A DNA stretch of 64,000 nucleotides. Origin: Nocardia caishijiensis NBRC 108228. GTDB lineage: Bacteria; Actinomycetota; Actinomycetes; Mycobacteriales; Mycobacteriaceae. The stretch's first letter is position 1; each line of letters begins with the position of its first letter. The notes beneath the pieces are model-generated. The model ran no database searches. It saw only the letters and a list, made by a program, of their open reading frames with translations, and was not told the origin of the DNA. The stretch covers positions 50,785 to 114,784 of the forward strand of contig NZ_BDBE01000023.1 in the NCBI RefSeq assembly GCF_001612825.1. The letters are read 5' to 3'. Positions 56,018 through 64,000 of this stretch are shown piece after piece. The translations under genes and the position numbers were made by a program.

Positions 56018-56048
56018 AGCCTATGACCTGGAGTGCACTCCAGGTCAA
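56018..56048 (-). promoter_or_regulatory. MerR-type promoter with a 24-bp palindrome
   Basis: On the minus strand TTGACC (56048-56043) and TAGGCT (56023-56018) are 19 bases apart, the longer spacing used by MerR-family-activated promoters. Between and across them the palindrome with half-site TGACCTGGAGTG and its mirror (56024-56047) is perfect. It drives the LLM oxidoreductase gene, starting at or beside its ATG. Confidence 0.75.
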
Positions 56049-56305
56049 GCCCTGTGCGTGGTCGTGCTCGCGCTCGGGGCCCAAGGCCGAACTTCGCACC
56101 CGACAGTAGATTCCGTCCGCGCCGAATACGAGCACGAAGGCTCGGGCCGCGGCGTGCTCGAACTCGACGTGCACGCCGGACGGCGTCCCGCGCAGTGCGG
56201 TGACGGTGCAGCCGTAACGATGCGGCCGGTATCGACGGCATCGCCGCCCTGATCGATCGTCGCGCCGCTCTGGCCCACGAGCCGCCGAAGTCCTAGGCTC
56301 ACACC
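56049..56305. other. Intergenic region, no supported gene
   Basis: I find no convincing coding sequence. Short open frames on both strands lack protein features. No MerR gene is present despite the MerR-type operator beside it. TAGGCT at 56294-56299 is the -10 of the epoxide hydrolase-like gene. Confidence 0.4.
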
Positions 56306-56719
56306 ATGACCGAGGAACTTCCCGAACCCGCCGTCACCGTGGTGCGCGAATTCTTCGCCGCGCTCGAGCTCGACGCGGTCGACGAGGCGCTGGAACTCCT
56401 CGATCCGGAGATCGTCTGGAAGAACACCTCGCTGCCGACGATCCGGGGCAAGAAGCGGGTCGCCACGGTGTTGCGCGGACTGGACCGCCCGGCGCTCGGG
56501 TTCTGGGCCGAGATGCACCACATCGCCGCCGACGGCGACATCGTGCTCACCGACCGCACCGACTACCTGCGGTTCGGTCCGGTGCGCATCGGGTTCTGGG
56601 TCACCGGCACCTTCGCGATCCGGGCGGGCCGGATCGTGTTGTGGGACGACCACTTCAGCAAGGGCAATGTGTTGCGCGGCACGGTCGTCGGGGTCGCGAA
56701 GGCGATCGCCCGCCGCTGA
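56306..56719 (+). CDS. Limonene-1,2-epoxide hydrolase-like protein (SnoaL fold)
   Basis: A 137-residue protein of the limonene epoxide hydrolase type. It has EFFAALELDAVDEALELLDPEIVWKNT, TDRTDYLRFGPVRIGFWVTGTF and IVLWDDHF, matching the R, D and D positions that form the active site in this family (as in mycobacterial EphG). It would hydrolyse a lipophilic epoxide or a related substrate. TAGGCT lies 6 bases before the ATG. Substrate unknown. Confidence 0.82.
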   Translation: MTEELPEPAVTVVREFFAALELDAVDEALELLDPEIVWKNTSLPTIRGKKRVATVLRGLDRPALGFWAEMHHIAADGDIVLTDRTDYLRFGPVRIGFWVTGTFAIRAGRIVLWDDHFSKGNVLRGTVVGVAKAIARR

Positions 56720-56720
56720 C

Positions 56721-56993
56721 CTACCGGTGCTCGCGGAGATAATCCAGGTAGGTCGGACGCAGGACTTCGGCGATTTTTCCGTCACCGGCGTGGATGTAGT
56801 CGTCGAGCATCGGCAGCACGTACTTGATGTCGGCCTCGCTCTCGCCCACATCGCCCGCTTCGGCCTGAGCCGCGGGAATCGCCTTCAACAGGTCCCACAG
56901 GAACTTCACATCGCCGCGCCGCACGGCCGTCTTCACCGCGCGATCGTGCAGTTCCTTCGACGACAGCTTCTCCAGATCCTGGTCATCGGCCAT
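56721..56993 (-). CDS. Conserved actinobacterial protein, 90 aa
   Basis: A 90-residue soluble, mostly helical protein beginning MADDQDLEKLSSKELHDRAVKTAVRRGDVKFLWDLLKAIP and ending in YLDYLREHR. This pattern is conserved in actinobacteria in my memory, with no known function. The start is the internal ATG at 56993. It is divergent from phoH2. Confidence 0.78.
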   Translation of the reverse strand: MADDQDLEKLSSKELHDRAVKTAVRRGDVKFLWDLLKAIPAAQAEAGDVGESEADIKYVLPMLDDYIHAGDGKIAEVLRPTYLDYLREHR

Positions 56994-57152
56994 GCCACGA
57001 CTGTAGCGCTCGACGCGCCGAACGGCGGCGACCATGCTGGTTAACCTCGAATTCACGGACACGTGGGCCGGACCGGCAGCGCCGTCGCGGGTTCGGCGGT
57101 AGCGTCGAAGATGCGGATCGCGTCGGTGTGATTCGTACGGGAGGTCCTGACC

Positions 57153-57206
57153 GTGACTGAGCTACTCAGTGCGAGAGGGCCGGCACCCGGCCCTAGTGGT
57201 GGTTGA
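57153..57206 (+). CDS. Upstream peptide in the phoH2 leader, 17 codons
   Basis: GTG at 57153 follows GGGAGG by 8 bases, a strong ribosome-binding site, and encodes [17 protein letters not shown]. The reading frame ends 80 bases before the phoH2 start, within a set of hairpins. A leader peptide that senses translation or proline supply is possible, but this is speculative. Confidence 0.35.
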   Translation: MTELLSARGPAPGPSGG

Positions 57207-57238
57207 CAGCGTCACCACCTACCAGGACGGACCGGTCC
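57176..57238 (+). promoter_or_regulatory. Tandem hairpins in the phoH2 leader
   Basis: Three stems lie in a row: AGGGCCGG/CCGGCCCT (57176-57194), GGTGG-TGAC/GTCA-CCACC with a single-base bulge (57198-57219), and the palindrome GGACCGGTCC (57229-57238). They partly overlap the 17-codon upstream frame and end 48 bases before the phoH2 GTG. Confidence 0.4.
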
Positions 57239-57286
57239 AGCGAGATCGTTCGCGCGGGTGCCGTGCGAACACATAAGGAGCCCACC

Positions 57287-58660
57287 GTGACTGCTGCACG
57301 CTCCGTTTCCGCTCACGCGATGCACACGGCCTCGGCCTCGAAGAAGGGTGTTCGCCCCACGCGTTCCGGTCTGAAGACTTTCGTCGTAGACACCTCTGTC
57401 CTGCTGTCGGACCCCTGGGCGGTCACCCGTTTCGGTGAACACCGCGTGGTCCTCCCGCTGGTCGTCATCAGCGAACTGGAGGCCAAACGGCACCACCACG
57501 AGCTCGGTTGGTTCGCCAGGGAGGCGCTGCGCATGCTCGACGACCTGCGCATGCAGCACGGCAGGCTCGACCAGCCGCTGCCCATCGGCACCGACGGGGG
57601 CACCCTGCAGGTGGAGCTCAACCACACCGATGCCTCGGTGCTCCCCGCCGGATTCCGTTCCGACACCAACGATTCCCGCATCCTCGCCTGCGCGCTGAAC
57701 TTCGCCGCCGAGGGTGAGGACGTGGTGCTGGTGTCCAAGGACATCCCGCTGCGGGTGAAGGCCAGCGCGGTCGGGTTGTCGGCCGACGAATACCACGCCC
57801 AGGACGTGGTGACCTCCGGGTGGAGCGGCATGGTCGAACTCGATGTCGCGGGCTCCCAGATCGACCAGCTCTACAGCGAGTCGGTGATCGACCTCGACGA
57901 GGCGCGGGAACTGCCCTGCCACACCGGCATCCGGCTGCTCGGCAGCAGCTCCAGCGCGCTCGGAAGGGTCACCGCCGACAAGCGGGTGCAGCTGGTACGC
58001 GAACGCGAGGCGTTCGGGTTGCACGGGCGTTCGGCCGAACAGCGCATCGCGCTCGACCTGCTGCTCGACGAGAGCATCGGCATCGTGTCGATGGGCGGCC
58101 GGGCGGGCACGGGTAAGTCGGCGCTCGCGCTGACCGCCGGGCTCGAGGCGGTGCTCGAGCGGCGCACCCAGCGCAAGGTGGTGGTGTTCCGTCCGCTGTA
58201 CGCGGTGGGTGGGCAGGAACTCGGCTACCTGCCGGGCTCGGAGAGCGAGAAGATGGGCCCCTGGGCCCAGGCCGTCTTCGACACGCTCGACGGGCTGGCC
58301 AGCCGCGAGGTGATGGACGAGGTGCTCAGCCGCGACATGCTCGAGGTGCTGCCGTTGACCCACATCCGTGGCCGGTCGCTGCACGATTCGTTCGTGATCG
58401 TCGACGAGGCGCAATCGCTGGAACGCAATGTGCTGCTCACCGTGTTGAGCAGGCTCGGCACCGGATCGCGGGTGGTGCTCACCCACGACGTGGCCCAGCG
58501 CGACAATCTGCGTGTCGGCAGGCACGACGGGGTGGCTGCGGTGATCGAAAAGCTCAAGGGGCACCCGCTTTTCGCGCACATCACGCTGACCCGCAGTGAG
58601 CGCTCGCCGATCGCGGCGCTCGTCACCGAAATGCTCGAGGAGTACGGCCCGAACGCGTAA
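57287..58660 (+). CDS. phoH2: PhoH2: PIN domain fused to PhoH ATPase
   Basis: A 457-residue protein. An N-terminal PIN ribonuclease domain (residues 30-160, with [25 protein letters not shown] and [11 protein letters not shown] carrying the acidic residues) is fused to a PhoH ATPase (residues 250-450, P-loop [12 protein letters not shown] and the Walker [14 protein letters not shown]). PhoH2 proteins are RNA helicase/RNases in mycobacteria, coupled there with a small antitoxin. The GTG follows AAGGAG by 6 bases. No clear PhoAT antitoxin gene is found; the leader has a 17-codon frame and hairpins. Confidence 0.93.
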   Translation: MTAARSVSAHAMHTASASKKGVRPTRSGLKTFVVDTSVLLSDPWAVTRFGEHRVVLPLVVISELEAKRHHHELGWFAREALRMLDDLRMQHGRLDQPLPIGTDGGTLQVELNHTDASVLPAGFRSDTNDSRILACALNFAAEGEDVVLVSKDIPLRVKASAVGLSADEYHAQDVVTSGWSGMVELDVAGSQIDQLYSESVIDLDEARELPCHTGIRLLGSSSSALGRVTADKRVQLVREREAFGLHGRSAEQRIALDLLLDESIGIVSMGGRAGTGKSALALTAGLEAVLERRTQRKVVVFRPLYAVGGQELGYLPGSESEKMGPWAQAVFDTLDGLASREVMDEVLSRDMLEVLPLTHIRGRSLHDSFVIVDEAQSLERNVLLTVLSRLGTGSRVVLTHDVAQRDNLRVGRHDGVAAVIEKLKGHPLFAHITLTRSERSPIAALVTEMLEEYGPNA

Positions 58661-58743
58661 TCGGGCAATCGGGCCGCGTCACCGGCCCGAATCCGTTTGA
58701 TATCGGCGAACTGTGGGTATTATCCGCGGCGACACCTTTCCAG

Positions 58744-58779
58744 CAACGGCTCGGCGAACACTGTTCTGCCGGGCCGTTG
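58744..58779 (+). terminator. Possible terminator after phoH2
   Basis: CAACGGC and GCCGTTG, with an inner CGGC and GCCG pair, form a stem-loop 83 bases past the stop codon of phoH2. Confidence 0.4.
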
Positions 58780-58843
58780 CGGATGTCGGCCAGGCTCCAT
58801 ATCCGGGGCGCGCCCCCGGGGGGCCACTCGCGAGAGGATGGAT

Positions 58844-59464
58844 ATGAACCACTTCGCTCGACGTACCGCCGCCGGAGGCGCCGCCTTGGTCGCCGCGACC
58901 GGACTTCTGCTCGCCGCGGGTTGCGGTGACGACGACAGCAACGACAAGGTCGACTCGGCCATCTCCAGCGTGATCACCACCCTGCCCGGCGGGGCGGGCT
59001 CGGAGACGACCACCGACCACGCCGACCACACCGACGGGTCGGCGACGGCGACCACCGGGGCAGGGGAGGGCACCGGAAGCGCCACCGCGACCGCCGCCGG
59101 TGAGTCGACCACCATCTCCACCCCCAACGGTGACATCACGGTCTCCGGCGAGGTGTACAAGAAGTACGTCGCCACCGGTGGTGCCTCGAGCCCGCTCGGC
59201 GCGCCGGAGGAAGCCCAGGAGTCGGGCCCCAACGGTGGCCAGTACCAGGACTTCGAGGGCGGAACCATCTACTGGAGCTCCGACAGCGGCGCCCACATCG
59301 TGTGGGGCGACATCCGCGAGGCCTGGGAGGAGAACGGCGGCGCCAACGGCACCCTCGGCTACCCGACCAGCGACGAGAAGGACATCCCCGGCGGCAAGCA
59401 GAGCGACTTCACCGGCGGAACCATCACCTGGGTCGGTGGCCAGACCACCGTCACCCCGAAGTAA
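58844..59464 (+). CDS. LGFP-repeat lipoprotein
   Basis: A 206-residue lipoprotein (LLAAGC lipobox near residue 26). A Thr/Ser/Gly-rich linker is followed by two LGFP repeats (SPLGAPEEAQESG then YQDFEGGTIYWSSDSGAHIVWG, and GTLGYPTSDEKDIPGG then FTGGTITWVGG). LGFP repeats occur in actinobacterial mycolate-associated surface proteins and may bind the cell wall. The ATG at 58844 is preferred because GAGAGG is 6 bases before it. Confidence 0.82.
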   Translation: MNHFARRTAAGGAALVAATGLLLAAGCGDDDSNDKVDSAISSVITTLPGGAGSETTTDHADHTDGSATATTGAGEGTGSATATAAGESTTISTPNGDITVSGEVYKKYVATGGASSPLGAPEEAQESGPNGGQYQDFEGGTIYWSSDSGAHIVWGDIREAWEENGGANGTLGYPTSDEKDIPGGKQSDFTGGTITWVGGQTTVTPK

Positions 59465-59536
59465 TCGCGCCGCGGCGTGGGGACCGGATCACCGCGTAGG
59501 TTCCCGCGCCCGACGGCGAAGTACTAGGTTGGCTGC

Positions 59537-60391
59537 GTGCAGAAAACTTTGACCGACCGCGAACTGCTGGACGCGCTCGCCGATGTGGTGGAAACCAACC
59601 TGACCCGGCACATCGAGGCGGCCGAGGGCTGGCAACCGCACGACCTCGTGCCGTGGTCGGACGGACGCAACTTCGCCTTCCTCGGCGGTACCGACTGGGC
59701 GCCGGACCAGTCCGATCTCAGCGAGACCGCCAAACTGGCGCTCACGGTGAGCGTGCTCGTCGCCGACAACCTGCCCTCCTATCACCGGGAACTGGGCAAG
59801 CACCTGCGCACCGGTCCGTGGTGGCGGTGGGTCGGCCGGTGGACGGCCGAGGAGAACCGCCACGAGATCATGCTCCGCAACTACCTGATGCTCACCCGCG
59901 CGGTCGACCCCGTCGCGCTGGAGCGGGCGCGGATGGCGCACATGACCGCCGGTTTCAACCGGCCGCCGCTGCACCTCATCGATGTCCTCGCCACCTGCGC
60001 CTTCGAAGAGGCCGCCGCCGCGATCCGGCACCGCAACACCGCCGCACTGGGTGAGAACCCTATCGTCACCGCGATGGCCGAGAAGCTGGCCGTGGACGAC
60101 GAACTGCAGGCCGAGTTCTTCGCCGTCCTCGTCGCCGCCGCCCTCGATCTGGTCCCCGACCAGGCCGTGCGCGCGATCGCCGACCAGGTCGCCGCGTTCC
60201 GCGTGCCGCAGGTGGACCTGCCCGGCGGCGGTTCCAGCGACGAGGCGCTGGCCGCAGCGGGCATCTACGACCCCGCCAAGGAAGGTGAGCTGGTGTTCGG
60301 GCCGCTGCTGCGGCGCTGGAACATCTTCACCCGCACCGACCTCGGCGAAGAAGGCGAAAAAGCCCGCGCGGAACTCGCGCTGTATCAATAG
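59537..60391 (+). CDS. desA2: Acyl-ACP desaturase-like protein, DesA2-type, with altered metal site
   Basis: A 284-residue ferritin-fold protein related to mycobacterial DesA2 (Rv1094). It begins MQKTLTDRELLDALADVVETNLTRHIEAAEGW and has ENFAFLGG-like NFAFLGGTDW. The first di-iron motif is intact (EENRHE, E106 and H109) and E158 fits the third ligand. In the second motif the region aligning with DExRHEEFF reads DDELQAEFF, so the expected Glu and His are Asp188 and Gln191, and the first-helix Glu is a Thr (T70). The enzyme may be inactive or use another metal arrangement. TAGGTT lies 6 bases before the GTG. Confidence 0.82.
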   Translation: MQKTLTDRELLDALADVVETNLTRHIEAAEGWQPHDLVPWSDGRNFAFLGGTDWAPDQSDLSETAKLALTVSVLVADNLPSYHRELGKHLRTGPWWRWVGRWTAEENRHEIMLRNYLMLTRAVDPVALERARMAHMTAGFNRPPLHLIDVLATCAFEEAAAAIRHRNTAALGENPIVTAMAEKLAVDDELQAEFFAVLVAAALDLVPDQAVRAIADQVAAFRVPQVDLPGGGSSDEALAAAGIYDPAKEGELVFGPLLRRWNIFTRTDLGEEGEKARAELALYQ

Positions 60392-60406
60392 CGGCTGGCG
60401 CCGCGT

Positions 60407-60498
60407 GTTCGCGGCCCCGAAGGGCCGCCGGTCAGGCACCGCGGCTTGCTCCTTCGTCGCCTACGCCGCGGCACCTGACCGGCGACCCGGCCGCGAAC
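60407..60498. repeat. 92-bp long palindrome (copy A) with a 19-nt loop
   Basis: Outer arms GTTCGCGGCC/GGCCGCGAAC, inner 19-bp arms (GCCGGTCAGGCACCGCGGC and partner, two mismatches) and loop TTGCTCCTTCGTCGCCTAC. The loop is identical to the one in copy B near 62,140 in the opposite orientation. It lies between the convergent desA2 and fumC genes. Confidence 0.85.
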
Positions 60499-60535
60499 GC
60501 CCCTCCTCGAGGTCGGGGGTGCGTGGCCGGGTTTG

Positions 60536-61945
<1,410 letters not shown>

Positions 61946-62105
61946 ACCTCGACCCTAGGACGAGAACCCGCTGAATGGGGCGGCCACGCCCGCGCGATAT
62001 CCCACACCGTCCAGCGGAATATCGAGACTGACCCGCAGTCCACCATCACCGCACTCCCAGCCACCACATCCCGACCTCGAGGAGGGATCGCCGACGAAGT
62101 CGGCG

Positions 62106-62198
62106 GTTGGCGGCCGTCCCGACGATCAGGCACCGTTGCGTAGGCGACGAAGGAGCAAGCAACGGTGCCTGATCGTCGGGACCTCAGTGGCCGCCAAC
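62106..62198. repeat. 93-bp long palindrome (copy B) with the same 19-nt loop
   Basis: A perfect 24-bp inner stem (plus-strand GTCCCGACGATCAGGCAC followed by CGTTGC and complement), outer arms GTTGGCGGCC/GGCCGCCAAC (with a 6-base bulge on one side) and the loop TTGCTCCTTCGTCGCCTAC on the minus strand. The inner stem and the loop align with copy A. It lies between the fumC start and the glpX stop. Confidence 0.87.
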
Positions 62199-62221
62199 TC
62201 GAGCGCGCCAGCGCTCCAAAA

Positions 62222-63265
62222 TTACGGCAGTGGCGGGTTTGCGCTGTCGTCGCCGTCGAAGTCGACCGAGGAGTATTCGCGCAGCTTGGTGAGGCGGTGG
62301 TAGGCGTCGATCATGCGGACCGTGCCGGACTTCGAGCGCATCACGATCGACTGGGTCGACGCGCCGCCACCGAAGTAGCGCACGCCGCGCAGCAGGTCAC
62401 CGTCGGTGACGCCGGTGGCGCAGAAGAAGACGTTCTCGCCGGAGACCAGGTCGGTGGTCGAAAGCACACGGTCCAGGTCGTGGCCCGCGTCGATCGCCTT
62501 CTGGCGTTCCTCGTCGTCCTTGGGGGCGAGCATGCCCTGCAGCTCGCCGCCGAGACAGCGCAGCGCGGCGGCGGCGATGATGCCCTCGGGGGTGCCGCCG
62601 ATGCCGACCAGGATGTCGACGCCGGACTCGGGACGCGCGGCGGCGATGGCACCGGCGACGTCACCGTCGGAGATCAGGCGGATGCGCGCGCCCGCCTCGC
62701 GGGTCTGCTGGATGATGTCGGCGTGGCGGGGGCGGTCCAGGATGCACACGGTCAGGTCGGAGACCGAGGACTGCTTGGCCTTGGCGACGCGGCGGATGTT
62801 CTCGCCGATCGGGGCGGTGATGTCGATCGAACCGGCGGCATCGGGGCCGACGGCGATCTTGTGCATGTAGAACACGGCCGACGGGTCGAACATGGCGCCG
62901 CGCTCGGCGACCGCGAGCACCGAGATGGCGCCGGGCGAGCCCTTCGACATCAGGGTGGTTCCGTCGATCGGGTCGACCGCGAAGTCCACCTCGGGGCCGG
63001 TGCCGTCGCCGACCGCTTCGCCGTTGTAGAGCATCGGCGCTTCGTCCTTCTCGCCCTCACCGATCACGACGATGCCCTTCATGGACACCGAGCTGACCAG
63101 CTGACGCATGGCGTCGACGGCCGCACCGTCGCCGCCTTCCTTGTCTCCGCGGCCGACCCAGCGGCCCGCGGCCATCGCTCCTGCCTCGGTGACACGTACC
63201 AGCTCGAGGGCGAGGTTCCGGTCGGGTGCCTCGCGGCGGCTGGGGGCGGGCGAAGATGCCGTCAT
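62222..63265 (-). CDS. glpX: Fructose-1,6-bisphosphatase, class II
   Basis: A 347-residue phosphatase for gluconeogenesis. It has [42 protein letters not shown], and the metal-binding [13 protein letters not shown]; then [24 protein letters not shown]. The ATG follows GGAGG by 9 bases; a longer frame upstream is not coding. It is equivalent to M. tuberculosis Rv1099c and is divergent from the DUF4245 gene, as there. Confidence 0.95.
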   Translation of the reverse strand: MTASSPAPSRREAPDRNLALELVRVTEAGAMAAGRWVGRGDKEGGDGAAVDAMRQLVSSVSMKGIVVIGEGEKDEAPMLYNGEAVGDGTGPEVDFAVDPIDGTTLMSKGSPGAISVLAVAERGAMFDPSAVFYMHKIAVGPDAAGSIDITAPIGENIRRVAKAKQSSVSDLTVCILDRPRHADIIQQTREAGARIRLISDGDVAGAIAAARPESGVDILVGIGGTPEGIIAAAALRCLGGELQGMLAPKDDEERQKAIDAGHDLDRVLSTTDLVSGENVFFCATGVTDGDLLRGVRYFGGGASTQSIVMRSKSGTVRMIDAYHRLTKLREYSSVDFDGDDSANPPLP

Positions 63266-63393
63266 TGCGGAGTGCCTCCTTGGCGTTGGTGATACGGGGG
63301 CAATTGTCGCATTCCGAACCGGCACGGTCGTGCACGACCTCCCGGCGCGACCCCTGAGCGGCCAGGTCAGGGGCCGAGTGGATACTGGTAGTC

Positions 63394-63960
63394 GTGGCCC
63401 AGACCAAGCACCGCATCTTCAACGACTACCGCGATCTGTTCTGGTCGCTGATTCCGTTGGTGCTGATCGCGGTCGTGCTCGCGGGTGCGGCCAGCCAGTG
63501 CACGGTGGCGACCAACGGCCCGACCCAGGGCCAGATCCCCTTCTTCGACGCCACCGCCGCGCTGCGTTCGGACGCGAAATCGATGCCGTTCCCGATCCGT
63601 CAACCGGCATTGCCGGAGGACTGGGTGTCGAACTCCGGCAGTCGCGAGAACATCAGCATCGCCGGGGGCGGGCCGGTGAGCACGGTCGGCTACATCACCC
63701 CGCAGGGCACCTACATGCGGTATTCGCAGAGCAACGCCACCGAGGAGGCGCTGTCGCGGCACGTGCTCGGTTCGCGCTATCCCACCGGAACACAGGACAT
63801 CGCCGGGCAGAAGTGGGTCGTCTACACCGAACCCACCGAGGAATCGGCCTGGATCGCCGACCTGGGCGCGGTCCGCGTCCTGATCACCGGCGCGGGCAAC
63901 GAAGCCGCCTTCACCACGCTGGCCCAGGCCGTCACCAACGCCCAGCCGCTGGCGAAGTAG
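63394..63960 (+). CDS. DUF4245 membrane-anchored protein
   Basis: A 188-residue protein with one transmembrane helix ([16 protein letters not shown]) near residue 25 and an extracytoplasmic domain beginning with a Cys and containing [33 protein letters not shown] and [26 protein letters not shown]. It matches DUF4245 and the M. tuberculosis Rv1100 position beside glpX. Function unknown. Confidence 0.85.
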   Translation: MAQTKHRIFNDYRDLFWSLIPLVLIAVVLAGAASQCTVATNGPTQGQIPFFDATAALRSDAKSMPFPIRQPALPEDWVSNSGSRENISIAGGGPVSTVGYITPQGTYMRYSQSNATEEALSRHVLGSRYPTGTQDIAGQKWVVYTEPTEESAWIADLGAVRVLITGAGNEAAFTTLAQAVTNAQPLAK

Positions 63961-64000
63961 CCGGGTCGGCTGTCGGCCGGTTCGGTCGGGGGCGGGCCGA
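63961..64000. other. Window end, no gene
   Basis: The last 40 bases after the DUF4245 gene are GC-rich and show no coding start. Confidence 0.4.

Noticed and set aside
56058..56252. Small open frame between the LLM oxidoreductase and the epoxide hydrolase-like gene
   Set aside because: No ribosome-binding site or family pattern; I also looked for a MerR fragment here and found nothing persuasive.
60407..60498. Copy A of the palindrome as a plain terminator of desA2 and fumC
   Set aside because: Its size, identical loop and second copy upstream of fumC exceed what a terminator needs, although it may also stop transcription.

Overview
The window is about 70% GC, uses many GTG starts and carries a mycolata-type gene set: a mycothiol conjugate amidase, a DUF4245 membrane protein, a short-chain cis-prenyltransferase, PhoH2, a DesA-type acyl-ACP desaturase and an F420-type LLM oxidoreductase. 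From memory, the order thiolase / SGNH hydrolase / cbs / metB / greA / DUF4307 / mca / small membrane protein / DUF255 / hemolysin III / cis-prenyltransferase / coaA / glyA / desA2 / phoH2 / fumC / glpX / DUF4245 follows the Mycobacterium tuberculosis Rv1074c-Rv1100 segment. The host is therefore a mycolata actinomycete, most likely Nocardia or a close relative. I see no rRNA, tRNA, CRISPR array, transposase or integrase.

Layout. 0.1-9.97 kb: a POT peptide transporter, small membrane and secreted proteins, a GntR regulator, a serine hydrolase, several lipoproteins (including a DUF305/DUF6153 pair), an RNA methyltransferase and a Bax-inhibitor-like protein behind a candidate ECF promoter. 10-15.2 kb: thiolase, SGNH hydrolase, DHA2 exporter and cystathionine beta-synthase. 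15.2-23.8 kb is an accessory insert between cbs and metB. It holds a zinc-ribbon / nucleotidyltransferase / HTH cluster (predicted toxin-antitoxin), a lipoprotein, an Erm-type rRNA methyltransferase with a leader peptide, a TetR-FAD oxidoreductase operon, a TM-helix channel-like protein and a glutaryl-CoA-dehydrogenase-type enzyme. 23.9-27.6 kb: metB, greA, DUF4307, mca and its coupled partner.

27.6-41.9 kb is a second accessory block: Nudix hydrolase, ethanolamine catabolism (permease, EutB, EutC, aldehyde dehydrogenase, DUF779), an MFS transporter, a GAF-domain regulator, and a translationally coupled HSP90-like ATPase / 924-residue TPR pair. Ethanolamine would be imported, split by EutBC to acetaldehyde and ammonia, and oxidised to acetate. 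Two matching 22-bp sites, equally spaced from the permease and dehydrogenase start codons, suggest common control. 41.9-64 kb returns to the conserved backbone, interrupted by an adenylate cyclase, an unfamiliar two-gene operon, a PIN-toxin remnant and two tandem related micropeptides.

The observations I rate highest are: a pair of ~92-bp long palindromes with an identical 19-nt loop flanking fumC; the HSP90-TPR pair; the two paralogous micropeptides between DUF885 and glyA; the shared ethanolamine-regulon site; and the erm leader peptide with an RIR motif behind a WhiB7-like promoter. Many genes have a TANNNT hexamer 6-7 nt before the start codon, which points to widespread leaderless transcription. 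All family assignments come from reading motifs and from memory of related proteins; no database search was run.
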